DNA of 64,000 bases from Mucilaginibacter gossypiicola (GCF_900110105.1 NZ_FOCL01000014.1:104462-168461); one strand, 5' to 3'. Positions 1 through 10,213 are shown, counted from the stretch's first letter. Made by a program: numbers and translations. The notes: generated from the sequence alone by a model not told the origin.

Positions 1-549
1 ATGCGATGCCATAGATACAAAGCGGCTTTTTAGCTGCCCCAACTCTTTTTCTTTTTCGAGCGATTGGCTTACTTCTTCTTTTGCTCTCTGCAGTTCTCTT
101 ACAGATTGTTTTAAAGAAAGGGTGCGTTCTTCTACCACTTCCTCCAGGTGAGATGCGTATTCCTTTAGTTTGTCTTCCGCCTCTTTTTCGCGACTGAGGT
201 CATGTATAAACCCGGTATATATTTTACGCCCCGAAAAATTTACATTGCTAACTCCAAGCCTGAAGGGGAATTGGCTCCCGTCTTTACGTAACCCGGTAAC
301 CTCACGGCCTATGCCAATAATGTGTGCTTCGCCGGTAGTTTGATAACGGTTTATATAATGATCATGCTCCTTGCGGTAAGGCTGCGGCATTAACATAGAT
401 ATATTATTGCCAACTACTTCGCTTGGCTCATACTGAAAAAGTTTGCATGCCGAAGGGTTTATGGTTTCAACAATCCCCCGTTCATTAATGGTGATAATGC
501 CATCGATGGCGTTTTCAATAATGGCTTTTAATAAGGCGGCATTTTCCAT
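1..549 (-). CDS. PAS-domain sensor histidine kinase, 5' part only
   Basis: Partial gene running off the left edge; 183 codons are visible from the ATG at 549. Residues about 5-115 form a PAS domain of the FixL type (NAIDGIITINERG, then a GxGREVxGxRKDGxxFPxxL stretch). A charged coiled coil follows at about 120-175 (EEVVEERTLSLKQ, KEKELGQLKS). The last visible residues are RFVSMASH, so the final codon is the His of the HisKA H-box and the kinase core lies outside the window. No membrane segment precedes the PAS domain, so a cytoplasmic sensor is likely. FixL-type PAS domains may bind haem, but that cannot be decided here. It is divergent from the DUF218 gene, with about 185 bp between them. 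Confidence 0.85.
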   Translation of the reverse strand, partial: MENAALLKAIIENAIDGIITINERGIVETINPSACKLFQYEPSEVVGNNISMLMPQPYRKEHDHYINRYQTTGEAHIIGIGREVTGLRKDGSQFPFRLGVSNVNFSGRKIYTGFIHDLSREKEAEDKLKEYASHLEEVVEERTLSLKQSVRELQRAKEEVSQSLEKEKELGQLKSRFVSMASH

Positions 550-734
550 AAGGGAGTTGTAGATTTTTATCAGCTTTTACAAATATCAAATTTGATATGG
601 ATTATTTACTCCTAAAGATGGTATATCTTAATTTAAATCAAAATTAGGCCTGTTTTGTAAGAGGAAAGTTACCGGCAGTTAACCTTGAGTTTATGTGCTA
701 AGGCGTTATTTGCGCCTTGTTAAAAAACAGTTCA

Positions 735-1976
735 ATGAAAAAACTCCTGCTAATAACGATGCTTGGGTTAGGCGGTTTAAGCGCTTCTGCACAAAGCCCG
801 GCCCCCGTTAAAAATACCCCGACAGATTACGTAAAGACTAAAAATTACGGCTTGCTGACTTTGTTTGAGCAGGATGCCGAAGTAAGTACTTTGCTTAAAA
901 ATGATCCGGAACTGGCACAGCTCACGCAGAAAAAACTAACTGCGCTTAACACGTCTCTTACCGATTGTAAAGACGCATTATGTTTAACAACTGCTGTGAA
1001 ATTAACTGATGAAGATATCAAAACGGTAAGCGGGCGCCTTGCTGCTTTGTACAAAGCAGGGAATGCACTTGATAAGCTGGTTAAATCAAAGCTGATCCCA
1101 TCGGGCCAATATAGTTTGTATAAAAGCCTGTCGCCAGGCCAATTGCTTATAAAAGCATGGGAGCAGGATGCAGGCAGTATCAACTATACTATCGGTGTTT
1201 ATGCCGAGGGTAAAAAGCCAAATTATCCGCAGATAGATTCAATTAGCTATAACGTTAAGGCGAGGGCTTATTATACGCTAATGTATGATGCCAGTGCTAC
1301 ATTGATTGGCGATATTAAAGGAACCAAGTTGTTTTTTGAACCGGCTATGCAGGCTGCTTTATTATACCTGCAGATAAACGAAAGGCAGGATCCGGCTAAC
1401 TACGAGCCGATGGAATTGAATGCCAATAAGGCTGCCGTAACCCGCATAAAAACCATTAAATGGGCCGATTATCCTTATTCAAACATTCTTGTGCCGGGTG
1501 CTGGCCCCGATAATTTAACATCACCTTTGAGCGGGGAGGGGATGCTGCGCTGCAGGCTGGCGGTACAACAGTACAAAGCAGGTAAAGCACCGTTTATTAT
1601 TGTATCGGGCGGTAAGGTGCATCCTTATAAAACAAAGTATAACGAGGCTGAAGAAATGAAAGTTTACCTGGTTAAAACCCTTCATATCCCCGAGAATGTA
1701 GTGATTATTGAGCCGCATGCACGCCACACTACCACCAATATGCGTAACAGCGCAAGGCTGCTTTATAAATATGGTATTCCTGCCGATAAGCCGGGTATTG
1801 TGGTAACCGATAAATCACAAACAGATTTTATCATGACTATGGATGTACGCTGCCAAAAAGAGCTGAACTACGTGCCTTACAAACTGGCTAAGCGTAATTC
1901 CGAAACTGAAGTTGAATATTATCCGGTTGAAGAGGCTAAACAAATAGATCCTGATGAACCGCTTGATCCCCGTTAA
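735..1976 (+). CDS. Secreted DUF218 (YdcF-like) domain protein
   Basis: A 413-residue protein. The start is placed at ATG 735 because it gives a clean signal peptide (MKKLLLI ... SASAQ, cleavage near residue 20); the frame is open to a TTG at 717. The N-terminal 240 residues are helical and unassigned. Residues about 250-390 match the DUF218/YdcF fold: VPGAGPDN near 253, IIVSGGKVHP, an EAEEMKVYL helix, and HARHTTTNMRNS near 328. E. coli YdcF and SanA have this domain, linked to nucleotide binding and envelope integrity, but no reaction is firmly known. The next gene follows after 11 bp on the same strand, so the two are probably cotranscribed. Confidence 0.8.
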   Translation: MKKLLLITMLGLGGLSASAQSPAPVKNTPTDYVKTKNYGLLTLFEQDAEVSTLLKNDPELAQLTQKKLTALNTSLTDCKDALCLTTAVKLTDEDIKTVSGRLAALYKAGNALDKLVKSKLIPSGQYSLYKSLSPGQLLIKAWEQDAGSINYTIGVYAEGKKPNYPQIDSISYNVKARAYYTLMYDASATLIGDIKGTKLFFEPAMQAALLYLQINERQDPANYEPMELNANKAAVTRIKTIKWADYPYSNILVPGAGPDNLTSPLSGEGMLRCRLAVQQYKAGKAPFIIVSGGKVHPYKTKYNEAEEMKVYLVKTLHIPENVVIIEPHARHTTTNMRNSARLLYKYGIPADKPGIVVTDKSQTDFIMTMDVRCQKELNYVPYKLAKRNSETEVEYYPVEEAKQIDPDEPLDPR

Positions 1977-1987
1977 TTATTAAACTC

Positions 1988-2866
1988 ATGCAAAAGCTTA
2001 CTTTAACAATGATAGTTGCTGTTTTAGGTATAGGCAGCGTTACCACCGGGACAATTGATCATAAACTTGACCGCGCCATAACTATTGATTCGTTAGGCGC
2101 TTGCCAGGGTATCTCTTACCAAAACGGCCGTATATTTTTATATGGCGACAGGGAAGTAGGGATGATCCGCGAGTTCAAACTGGAGCATGATAGCCTGGTA
2201 TATCAGCATAAAGAATATAAGCTAACCCAAAATGGGCAGGATGTTATTAACCACCCTACCGGTATAGCTTATAATAATGATAAGGGGCCAACCTTCATAG
2301 GTAATTCTATCCGCCTGAACGCGGCGGGCAGCCAGTGGAGAGCGGTAATTTATAATGTGAACTGGAAAGGTTTGCTTAAAACCGGTACGCTCGATGGTAA
2401 TTTGATCAACACTATTGAGGATGATGCCTGCATACAGGGTACCCGTCCTGAATATGTAAAATATAATAATAAGTGGTATGTGGCCACTGCCGATTATGGC
2501 GATCATGGCAATGAAGTGCGTTTATACGACCCTGAAAAGCTGGCCAAAGCTAAAAGCACGAAAGAACCAGGTGTGCTTTACAAAAAGTTTACCTGTACGC
2601 CATGGGTACAAAACCTGTTTTGGAAGGCCGATAAAGGCGTTTTGGTACTTATCCAGAATAAACTTGAGGGCAGGCAATGGCGGTTTACTTATGTTGATCT
2701 TAAAAAGTCGATTGAAGCTGGTAAGCAGGTAGTGTTGAGCCAGGTTGACGGTATAGACAGGGGCGATGAGCTGGAAGGATTTTCATTGCTTGGTGGCGAT
2801 GAAAAGGGGATAGCCGTAACTTCATCACGCAAAAATAACGTAAATTTTACTACTACTTCATGGTAA
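1988..2866 (+). CDS. Secreted protein of unknown function
   Basis: A 292-residue protein whose first 20 or so residues (MQKLTLTMIVAVLGIGSVTTG) look like a signal peptide. The rest is rich in beta strands with repeated YNNKWYVATADY- and GKxFxYGDREVG-like segments, which suggests a small beta-propeller, but I recognise no family. It follows the DUF218 gene by 11 bp and is followed by a hairpin terminator, so it is the last gene of that two-gene unit. It is probably periplasmic. Confidence 0.6.
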   Translation: MQKLTLTMIVAVLGIGSVTTGTIDHKLDRAITIDSLGACQGISYQNGRIFLYGDREVGMIREFKLEHDSLVYQHKEYKLTQNGQDVINHPTGIAYNNDKGPTFIGNSIRLNAAGSQWRAVIYNVNWKGLLKTGTLDGNLINTIEDDACIQGTRPEYVKYNNKWYVATADYGDHGNEVRLYDPEKLAKAKSTKEPGVLYKKFTCTPWVQNLFWKADKGVLVLIQNKLEGRQWRFTYVDLKKSIEAGKQVVLSQVDGIDRGDELEGFSLLGGDEKGIAVTSSRKNNVNFTTTSW

Positions 2867-2889
2867 TGTATATGAACTAACTAAAGTGA

Positions 2890-2926
2890 AAATGCCTGCG
2901 AAGGGCGGGCATTTTTTTATTTTTTG
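2890..2926 (+). terminator. Intrinsic terminator after the DUF218 unit
   Basis: The arms AATGCCTGC and GGCGGGCATT pair around a GAAG-type loop with one G-T wobble, and a run of seven T then more T follows. It sits 24 bp after the stop of the upstream gene. Confidence 0.7.
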
Positions 2927-2954
2927 TTAATGTAAATTTAACACTAAGGTATCC

Positions 2955-2982
2955 TTTGGTTAAGATAACTGGTTTAGCTTTG
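2955..2982 (+). promoter_or_regulatory. Candidate promoter for susC locus 1
   Basis: TAGCTTTG at 2975-2982 is a perfect match to the Bacteroidota -7 box TAnnTTTG, with TTTG at 2955-2958 upstream. The 16-nt spacer is slightly short. The implied leader to the susC ATG is about 255 nt. It includes a small inverted repeat at about 3143-3163 (GGTGA ... TCACC). The rest of the 2867-3243 gap is AT-rich with no visible gene. Confidence 0.4.
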
Positions 2983-3243
2983 CTGCAATTATTACAATAT
3001 TAACAACTCTATATTAATATTGTTTAATATTAACGCAATAATAATTATGAAACTATTAATTATTTGCTCACTTCTTTAAAATAGTCGCCTATGTAACATT
3101 AACTTCAACTTAACATCGAGCTCGGCGATAAAACTAAGAACCGGTGAATGCGCTAACACTCACCTGGTCCGGGATAATTGTCAAATAACTCAAAAGCAGT
3201 CCAAGGCTTTAAGTCATTTCTTTCAACAATCAATTTTAAAAAT

Positions 3244-6200
3244 ATGAATAAAAAGATTAATCCAAATCTTTTGAGCAGGTTTTTTTTCATCCCTGCATTA
3301 TTTTTACTGGTTTTGCTAAAACCTTTTATCTCAAACGCTTCAGCAAAAAATATAGTATCTGAAGCCGCGAAGCAAGTTACCGGTACTGTTACCGACGAAA
3401 CTAATCTTCCTTTACCCGGTGTGTCGGTACGTATTAAAGGTACCGATAAGGGTGTTTCAACTAACACAAACGGTAAATACACCATTTCTGCCGAAGAAGG
3501 CGCTGTGTTGCTTTTTAACTTTATTGGTTACGAACAATTTGAAGTAACTGTTGGCAATTCATCAACTTATAACGTTAAGATGAAACCAAAATCAAACATG
3601 CTTAATGAGGTTGTAGCCATTGGTTACCAAACTATCCGTAAAAGCGATGTTACCGGTGCAATTGCCAGCATTAAACCGGGCGATCTTAATCTTTCGGCAC
3701 CTTCATTAGGCCAGGCGCTTGCCGGCAAAGTGGCAGGTGTGCAAATATCGCAAACCAGTGGTGCACCTTACACAAGCACTAAAATAAGGGTAAGAGGTGT
3801 TGGTTCATTAAATGCCAGTTCTGATCCTCTATATGTAATTGACGGCTATCCCGCAGGTAATGATATCTTCATTAACCCTGATGATGTTGAAAGTATTGAC
3901 ATCTTAAAAGATGCTGCTTCGGCTGCTATTTACGGTTCACGTGCATCTGGCGGTGTGGTATTGATCACTACTAAAAAAGGTAAAGAGGGTAAAGGCCGTT
4001 TTGAATATGACGTTCAAACCGGTGTTGATCAGCTTGCTCACAAAGTGAAACTTTTAGATGCCGATCAGGCTGCTTTGCTGGTTATCGACGGTCGTAACAA
4101 TGCCTACCATGACCTTTGGGTAAACTCTGGCCATACCTGGAATGACGCCATGTACTCTGACCCTAACAGCACTCGTGTTGCCAATGTTGGTAACACCGGC
4201 AGCGTTAGTATTCCGGATGGTTTATACAACTTTGCTACTCAAACCCCTATCAAACAAACTGTAAATACCGATTGGCAGGATGAATTATACCATAATGTAA
4301 TTTTCCAAAAACACACCCTTTCATTCTCTGGTGGTGCAGCTAATAATGTGCGTTATTATGTTAGCGGTTCTTATCAAAACAACCCTGGTATAATTGTATC
4401 ATCAGGTCAGCAACGCTATAACTTCCGTTCAAACGTTGAGGGGGATGTAAGCAAACGTATCCACATCGGTGCAAACGTAGCATACACTCAAAACACTAAC
4501 CAGGAAATTCCTGAAGGCCGTTTTGACCATGGCCCGGTGCTGGGTGCTTTGATCTATATGCCATATCTTCCGGCATACAACGCCGATGGCTCATTGGCTA
4601 CTAACGCTGAAGCTGCCGGCTCTACTCAATATGGTTACCAGGGTATCGAAAACCCGGTTGCCCTTGCCGAGCGCGTTAAAATTAACAGGAAAGGTTATCG
4701 CAGCACTTATAATGCTAACGTAACGTATAATATATTACCTGGTTTTAATTTTAAAACTAACTTAGGTACTCAAACTTATACCGAAAAGTACGATTATTAT
4801 TATCCTACTACATTGAGTAGCGGTACATTCGCTCCGGGTTCTCAACAGTCAATACTGGCTGCTAATGCCCAGGCTTCAAACTTAACAACAGTTGATAAAC
4901 TTGCTGAGTTTACCTTAAACTATAACAAGCAATTTGGTAAACACCATTTTGACGCCTTGGCCGGTTATACCGCTCAGCGTACAACTAACGATTACTTTAG
5001 TGTTACGGCTAATGGTTTCCAAAATGACAATATCCCTGAAATATCAAACAAAGGAGCTTTGGCAGCTAACTTTAGCTTAAACTCTGCTTATAAAAATGCT
5101 TTCACTTTGTTGTCATATCTTGGTCGTGCTAACTACAACTATGATGGCAAATATTTCTTAACCGCATCGTTCCGCGCGGACGGTTCATCACGTTTCGGAC
5201 CGGCAAACAAATATGGTTACTTCCCTTCGGTTGCCGCAGGCTGGAACCTTTCTGACGAGTCATTCTACCACAACTTCCTTGGCGATCAATCAACAGTTAA
5301 GATTCGTGCAAGCTGGGGTAAAAGTGGTAACTATAACATTGGTAACTATAACATTCAGCAAACATTGGCAACTCCTACAGGTGTAGTACTTGATGGTAAC
5401 AGCGCTGTAACAGCTACTTATCCTGGTGGTCTTAAAGATAATACGCTGAAATGGGAAACCACTTCGCAGTATAACTTTGGTACTGACATAGGTTTATTTA
5501 ACGGCAGGTTGCAGGTTATTGCCAACTATTACCTGAGTTATTCATACAACCTGTTGTACAATCAGCCAATATCTGCAATTTCGGGTAGTACAACCATCCT
5601 TACCAACCTGCGCGATTCAAAGATCCGTAACACCGGTTTTGATTTACAATTAGACGGTAAGATCATCAACAACAAAGACTTTACTTTTGGCGCAAGCGGT
5701 AACATTTCATTAAACCGTAACAAGGTAGTTAAATTGCCTGCGCAGAATACAATCATTATCAACGGTGCCGAGCGTTCATACCTAACCAGCATTACAACAC
5801 AAGGCCAGCCTTTAGGTATGTTTTATGGCTTTAAAGTTGGTGGTATAATCAACGCTTCAAACTTAGGCAAAACTGCTCCGTCTGCTTCACAAACTAACCC
5901 TGCCAAAATTGGTGACCTTTGGTTTGTTGATACCAATAAAGACGGTATTGTTAACGATGCCGATAAAACGGTTATCGGCTCGCCTTATGCTAAATTTACC
6001 TACGGCTTTGCTTTCAACAGTACCTATAAACGTTTTGATGCAAGCGCTTCATTCAATGGTTCATACGGTAACCAGATCCTTGACGGCCAGGATTATTATT
6101 TATACAATGGAGAAGGTTCCGGCAACCAGTATGCTAACGTTGCACAACGTTACCGTAACGAAGCTGATCCGGGCGACGGTTCATTTTACCGCGCTTCACG

Positions 6201-6525
6201 TGCCGGTACCCAAAGTAACAGTACCCGTTTATCAACCTTTTACCTGCAAAGCGGCTCGTACCTGCGTTGTACCAACCTTACTTTAGGTTATACATTGCCT
6301 AACTTTTTACAACAAACTTTAGGCCTGAGCAAAGCACGTGTATTTGCAAGTGTGGTTAACGCATTTACCATCACCAAGTACAAAGGTTATAACCCTGATG
6401 TTGATTATAACTACTCGGGTGCTGCTTCAAACAGTACTCAAAATCCAAACCTTGCTCCTGGTATCGATTATGGTACCTATCCGCTGGTTAGGTCATACAA
6501 CTTAGGTGTTAGTGTTACTTTTTAA
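3244..6525 (+). CDS. SusC/RagA-family TonB-linked outer membrane receptor
   Basis: A 1093-residue outer membrane transporter that, with its SusD partner, imports oligosaccharides using TonB energy. ATG 3244 gives a signal peptide of about 32 residues; the open frame reaches back to a TTG at 3178 without a good start. Residues about 45-125 are the CarboxypepD_reg-like domain (GTVTDETNLPLPGVSV). The plug domain follows with the SusC signature SDPLYVIDG and IYGSRASGGVVLITTKKG. The remainder is a 22-strand type barrel ending in aromatic YNLGVSVTF. It lacks an N-terminal STN domain, so it should not signal to an anti-sigma factor. No regulator is adjacent. susD follows after 20 bp. Confidence 0.95.
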   Translation: MNKKINPNLLSRFFFIPALFLLVLLKPFISNASAKNIVSEAAKQVTGTVTDETNLPLPGVSVRIKGTDKGVSTNTNGKYTISAEEGAVLLFNFIGYEQFEVTVGNSSTYNVKMKPKSNMLNEVVAIGYQTIRKSDVTGAIASIKPGDLNLSAPSLGQALAGKVAGVQISQTSGAPYTSTKIRVRGVGSLNASSDPLYVIDGYPAGNDIFINPDDVESIDILKDAASAAIYGSRASGGVVLITTKKGKEGKGRFEYDVQTGVDQLAHKVKLLDADQAALLVIDGRNNAYHDLWVNSGHTWNDAMYSDPNSTRVANVGNTGSVSIPDGLYNFATQTPIKQTVNTDWQDELYHNVIFQKHTLSFSGGAANNVRYYVSGSYQNNPGIIVSSGQQRYNFRSNVEGDVSKRIHIGANVAYTQNTNQEIPEGRFDHGPVLGALIYMPYLPAYNADGSLATNAEAAGSTQYGYQGIENPVALAERVKINRKGYRSTYNANVTYNILPGFNFKTNLGTQTYTEKYDYYYPTTLSSGTFAPGSQQSILAANAQASNLTTVDKLAEFTLNYNKQFGKHHFDALAGYTAQRTTNDYFSVTANGFQNDNIPEISNKGALAANFSLNSAYKNAFTLLSYLGRANYNYDGKYFLTASFRADGSSRFGPANKYGYFPSVAAGWNLSDESFYHNFLGDQSTVKIRASWGKSGNYNIGNYNIQQTLATPTGVVLDGNSAVTATYPGGLKDNTLKWETTSQYNFGTDIGLFNGRLQVIANYYLSYSYNLLYNQPISAISGSTTILTNLRDSKIRNTGFDLQLDGKIINNKDFTFGASGNISLNRNKVVKLPAQNTIIINGAERSYLTSITTQGQPLGMFYGFKVGGIINASNLGKTAPSASQTNPAKIGDLWFVDTNKDGIVNDADKTVIGSPYAKFTYGFAFNSTYKRFDASASFNGSYGNQILDGQDYYLYNGEGSGNQYANVAQRYRNEADPGDGSFYRASRAGTQSNSTRLSTFYLQSGSYLRCTNLTLGYTLPNFLQQTLGLSKARVFASVVNAFTITKYKGYNPDVDYNYSGAASNSTQNPNLAPGIDYGTYPLVRSYNLGVSVTF

Positions 6526-6545
6526 TAAATTTTTTAAAGAGATAG

Positions 6546-8078
6546 ATGATGAATAAGAAATTTATAGCCATGGCCTGCCTTGCGGCCGTTGTGGCGATAG
6601 CCCCGTCTTGTAAAAAAGACTTTTTGAACGAAAGCGATCCGAACGCAATATCAGTTGATGCGAGTTATAAAACGCCTAACGATGTTTTGCTGGCGGTGAA
6701 CGGCATATATCAATCATTACGCAGCGGTAATAACGTTGGCGAAGGCAGCGACCTTTGGACAGATCAACGCTCGGATGATACCGGTACGCAGGATAACCAG
6801 TCAAACTCAGGCGAACCGTTCCAGTTTGGTAACTTCTCTATATTACCAACCAATACTTATCTTAAAGCTCACTGGGTATCATTGTACACTACAGTTAGTC
6901 GTGCCAATTCTGTTTTATCGCATATTGATCAGGTTACTTTTCCTGATAATTCTGTAAAATTGAAATATGCTGCTGAGGCTAAGTTTTTGCGCGCCTTTAT
7001 TTATTTTGACCTTGTACGTACCTGGGGCGATGTGCCTTTGGTAACTAAAGCGCTATCATCAGCAGGTGATGTTGCAGCACAAACTTTCCGCGAAAAACAG
7101 GCAACTGTTTATCAGCAAATTGTTGCCGATTTAACCGATGTGATTGCCAGCCCGCTGCCTAATCTGCAGGCTTCAACCGGTCGTGCTTCAAAAGCGGCCG
7201 CCAACTTCCTGTTAGGTCAGGTTTACCTTACTATGGCAACAACACAGGATCAGGCTAACCGTACAACTAACCTTAATAATGCCAAAACATTTTTAATGAA
7301 TGCTTACAACATGCGTAATTTCGGCGCATTGAATGCCATTCCTTATACTGATGTTTTTGACGTTTCTAAGAAGACAACCTGTCCGGAACTGATCTTCCAG
7401 ATCGTTAACATCCAGGGCGATTTGAACTACAGCTCGTCAATTGCTGCCAACTTCCAGGCTAAAGGCGAAACTATTAACTCACAAAAAGTGTCGACAGGTG
7501 CTGGCTATAACGTTACTCATGATTTGATCAACGAGTATGAAACTAACGATCCGCGTATGACCTTCTCTGTTAAATACGCTAATGACCCAATTGTAAAAGA
7601 TTGGTTTGTTACCAAGTTTAGGGATGTTAGTACTGCCGCAGGTATTAACGGTTACGGTGGTAACGACTGGATCCTGATGCGTTATGCTGATGTGATCCTA
7701 TCATTAGCCGAAGTTAACAACTACCTTGGCGATCAGGCTACTGCAACAGGCTTCCTTGACCAGGTGCGTACCCGTGCCGGTATGCCAACCTATGCCTTAT
7801 CAATGACCAACAGCGATTATGCTACGAGGTACCCAACACTTAAGCTTGCTATTTTACACGAGCGCCGTGTTGAGCTTGCATTTGAGCACCACCGCTGGTT
7901 TGATTTGCTGCGCACATTTACAACTGATGAATTGGTAGCTTACTTCCATGCTAAAAAGCAAACAGATTTTGGTTTGGCTTCACTGGCAAACTTTACTACT
8001 AAAGATCGCTATTACCCAATCCCATTTGATGAGTACAAACTTGACCCTGTTAAGATGTACCAAAACCCGGGTTATTAA
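6546..8078 (+). CDS. SusD/RagB-family surface glycan-binding lipoprotein
   Basis: A 510-residue lipoprotein paired with the upstream SusC. The signal ends at Cys22 (AIAPSC), and SKKD-like residues follow (CKKDFLNE). Typical SusD features are the N-terminal NAIS..SYKTPNDVLLAVNGIYQSLR helix, the AEAKFLRAFIYFDLVRTWGDVPLV motif, and the C-terminal ERRVELAFEHHRWFDLLR and PIPFDEYKLDP motifs ending in QNPGY. It caps the SusC barrel and binds glycan at the cell surface. Start at ATG 6546, or 6549, which changes one Met only. A strong terminator follows directly after the stop. Confidence 0.95.
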   Translation: MMNKKFIAMACLAAVVAIAPSCKKDFLNESDPNAISVDASYKTPNDVLLAVNGIYQSLRSGNNVGEGSDLWTDQRSDDTGTQDNQSNSGEPFQFGNFSILPTNTYLKAHWVSLYTTVSRANSVLSHIDQVTFPDNSVKLKYAAEAKFLRAFIYFDLVRTWGDVPLVTKALSSAGDVAAQTFREKQATVYQQIVADLTDVIASPLPNLQASTGRASKAAANFLLGQVYLTMATTQDQANRTTNLNNAKTFLMNAYNMRNFGALNAIPYTDVFDVSKKTTCPELIFQIVNIQGDLNYSSSIAANFQAKGETINSQKVSTGAGYNVTHDLINEYETNDPRMTFSVKYANDPIVKDWFVTKFRDVSTAAGINGYGGNDWILMRYADVILSLAEVNNYLGDQATATGFLDQVRTRAGMPTYALSMTNSDYATRYPTLKLAILHERRVELAFEHHRWFDLLRTFTTDELVAYFHAKKQTDFGLASLANFTTKDRYYPIPFDEYKLDPVKMYQNPGY

Positions 8079-8094
8079 TATTGATGTTACATAG

Positions 8095-8127
8095 AAAAGG
8101 AGGGGCCCAGCCCCTCCTTTTTTTATT
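8095..8127 (+). terminator. Intrinsic terminator between susD and the GH92 gene
   Basis: A perfect 10-bp stem (AAAGGAGGGG at 8096-8105, CCCCTCCTTT at 8111-8120) with a CCCAG loop, followed by a T-rich tract to about 8128. It begins 17 bp after the susD stop and ends 8 bp before the GH92 ATG. It lies inside the open reading frame that would extend the GH92 gene upstream, which argues for the 8135 start. Confidence 0.85.
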
Positions 8128-8134
8128 TTGCGCT

Positions 8135-10213
8135 ATGAAAAATACGTTCATTACTATATCTGCAATAGCTTTATTATTTACTTGTTTTAAGGCTTCATCG
8201 CAAGTGAAAAAATCTGCAGAAGCGTCGCCCGCAAGCCAGGTAAACGTTTTTGTAGGCTCTTCCGGCGATCATGGACAAATGTCGCCCGCAGCATCATATC
8301 CTTTCAGTATGCTAAGCATCGGGCCTCAAACCTATCCTAACCTACACATGGGTTACGAGCATAAGGCCAAAGTGTTTTTAGGTTTTACCCACAACCGTTT
8401 TGAGGGCGTAGGCTGCCAGGGTAGCGGCGGCAATATTTTGATCAAGCCTTTTTTAGGCGATGAAGCGAAGGCTTCTATCCTGAACAAAACAACAGAACAA
8501 GCCGGACCCGGATTTTACCAGGTAGCTTTCAGTAATCACATAGCGGCTAAAATAGCCGTTTATCAAAACGCTGGTGTTGAAAGCTACAGTTTTCCGCAAG
8601 GCAAAAAAGGGTTTTTTATCGACCTGAGTCATACACTTGCCAATCGTTTTGTTGCCGAAGAACATGAACTTGGTAATAATGAAATTACCGGTTGGATTGA
8701 TTCCCGCACCACTTGTAATGTAGGCACCTATCGGGTTTATTACTGTATTAAATTTAACCAGCCGGCAGCTTTTTCACCGGCGAATGAACATAAATTAATA
8801 GCTACAGTAACGGCAGATCAGGTGCAGTTGAGTGTCGGTGTTTCGTCGGTTGATGTTGCACATGCTAAGGCCGCTGTTAAAACAGCCGGTTTTGAGCAGA
8901 TGAAAGCCCAAAGCAGCGAAGGCTGGAACAAAGTATTGAGTCGTATTAAAGTGAAGGGTAACGCAGAACGTGAAAAACTTTTTTATTCGATGCTTTACCG
9001 TACGGTTCAATCGCCCTATGTGATTTCGGAAGCGGATGGCAGCTTCAGGGCAACAAATGGTAGTCTTCAGTCTACTAAAGACAGTATTTATAACGGTTGG
9101 GCTATTTGGGATAATTACCGTACCCAATTGCCGTTGTTATCAATTTTATATCCGGATAAGTATAAATCAATAACTACATCAATTGCTAATCTTTACCGTT
9201 TTGGCAAAAAGGATTATGCCACCAAACATGAGCCTTCAAACACGGTGCGCACCGAACATGCCATCGTAGTTTTGCTGGATGCTTACCGTAAAGGTTATAA
9301 GGTTGATTTTGCCGCTATTGCCGATTCATTAAAGGCGGATGTAGATAAGCTTGATTTTTCGCATCCCGATAAAGCCTTAGAATCAAGTTATGATACCTGG
9401 GCATTTTCGCAGATTTTGGCTATCGAAGGTAAAACTGAACTGGCCGATCAATACAAGCAAAAGGCTCTGCGTTACAAGGAATACTGGAATAAAGATTTTA
9501 AAGACATTACGAAAAATGACGTTGACCGTGTTTCGGCCCGGGGGCTTTACCAGGGAACCATTTGGCAATACCGCTGGTTTGTTCCGTTTGATATCAAAGG
9601 CCTTACCGAATTGATAGGTGGCGAAAAGGAATACATTCGTCAGCTGGATCAGTTTTTTGACAATGATTATTACAATCACGCCAACGAGCCGGATATCCAG
9701 GTGCCATATATGTACAATGCATCGGCGCAGCCCTGGAAATCGCAGGCTGCAGTACATAAATATGCTGCAGACACGGTGGTGCAATACTATTTTAACGATA
9801 ACAGTCGCGGTATTGATCCGTTTGTTGATGTTATTTATCAGAATAAGCCTGATACCTATGTGCGTACTATGGATGATGATGCCGGTGCAATGTCGGCATG
9901 GTTTGTTTTTGCAGCTACGGGGATCTCCCCGGCTTGCGTTGGCTGGCCGGTTTATTACCTGAATGTACCGCTGTTTAAACAGGTGCAATTTGTATGGCCG
10001 GGTGGCAAAACTTTTAATATCACAGTGTCTAATTACGTTGAAGGTCGCAAGTATATCCAATCAGTAGTATTAAACGGTAAGAAATTGAACCGTAACTGGC
10101 TCACCCATCAGGAAATTATGCAAGGCGGAACGCTCGTTATCACTGCTGCTGATAAGCCTAATGAGCAATTTGGGGTAGGTGAGCAGTGGGTGTCTGATAT
10201 TGAGATGAAATAA
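8135..10213 (+). CDS. GH92-family alpha-mannosidase, secreted
   Basis: A 692-residue exo-acting alpha-mannosidase of glycoside hydrolase family 92, a Ca2+-dependent inverting family acting mostly on alpha-1,2/1,3/1,4-mannosides of N-glycans and yeast mannan. Start ATG 8135 gives a signal peptide (MKNTFITIS ... KASSQ). Family hallmarks are VNVFVGSSGDHGQMSPAASYP near the N-terminus, FTHNRFEGVGCQGSGG, and the C-terminal DDDAGAMSAWFVFAATG at about 580-596, which carries the catalytic Asp region. The length is typical. It lies downstream of susCD but behind a terminator, so it needs readthrough or its own promoter. Confidence 0.93.
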   Translation: MKNTFITISAIALLFTCFKASSQVKKSAEASPASQVNVFVGSSGDHGQMSPAASYPFSMLSIGPQTYPNLHMGYEHKAKVFLGFTHNRFEGVGCQGSGGNILIKPFLGDEAKASILNKTTEQAGPGFYQVAFSNHIAAKIAVYQNAGVESYSFPQGKKGFFIDLSHTLANRFVAEEHELGNNEITGWIDSRTTCNVGTYRVYYCIKFNQPAAFSPANEHKLIATVTADQVQLSVGVSSVDVAHAKAAVKTAGFEQMKAQSSEGWNKVLSRIKVKGNAEREKLFYSMLYRTVQSPYVISEADGSFRATNGSLQSTKDSIYNGWAIWDNYRTQLPLLSILYPDKYKSITTSIANLYRFGKKDYATKHEPSNTVRTEHAIVVLLDAYRKGYKVDFAAIADSLKADVDKLDFSHPDKALESSYDTWAFSQILAIEGKTELADQYKQKALRYKEYWNKDFKDITKNDVDRVSARGLYQGTIWQYRWFVPFDIKGLTELIGGEKEYIRQLDQFFDNDYYNHANEPDIQVPYMYNASAQPWKSQAAVHKYAADTVVQYYFNDNSRGIDPFVDVIYQNKPDTYVRTMDDDAGAMSAWFVFAATGISPACVGWPVYYLNVPLFKQVQFVWPGGKTFNITVSNYVEGRKYIQSVVLNGKKLNRNWLTHQEIMQGGTLVITAADKPNEQFGVGEQWVSDIEMK

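Noticed and set aside
9383..10060. 225-codon minus-strand open frame
   Set aside because: Lies wholly antisense within the GH92 gene, whose protein shows clear family motifs; the composition (many Ile, His, Arg) looks like a shadow frame.
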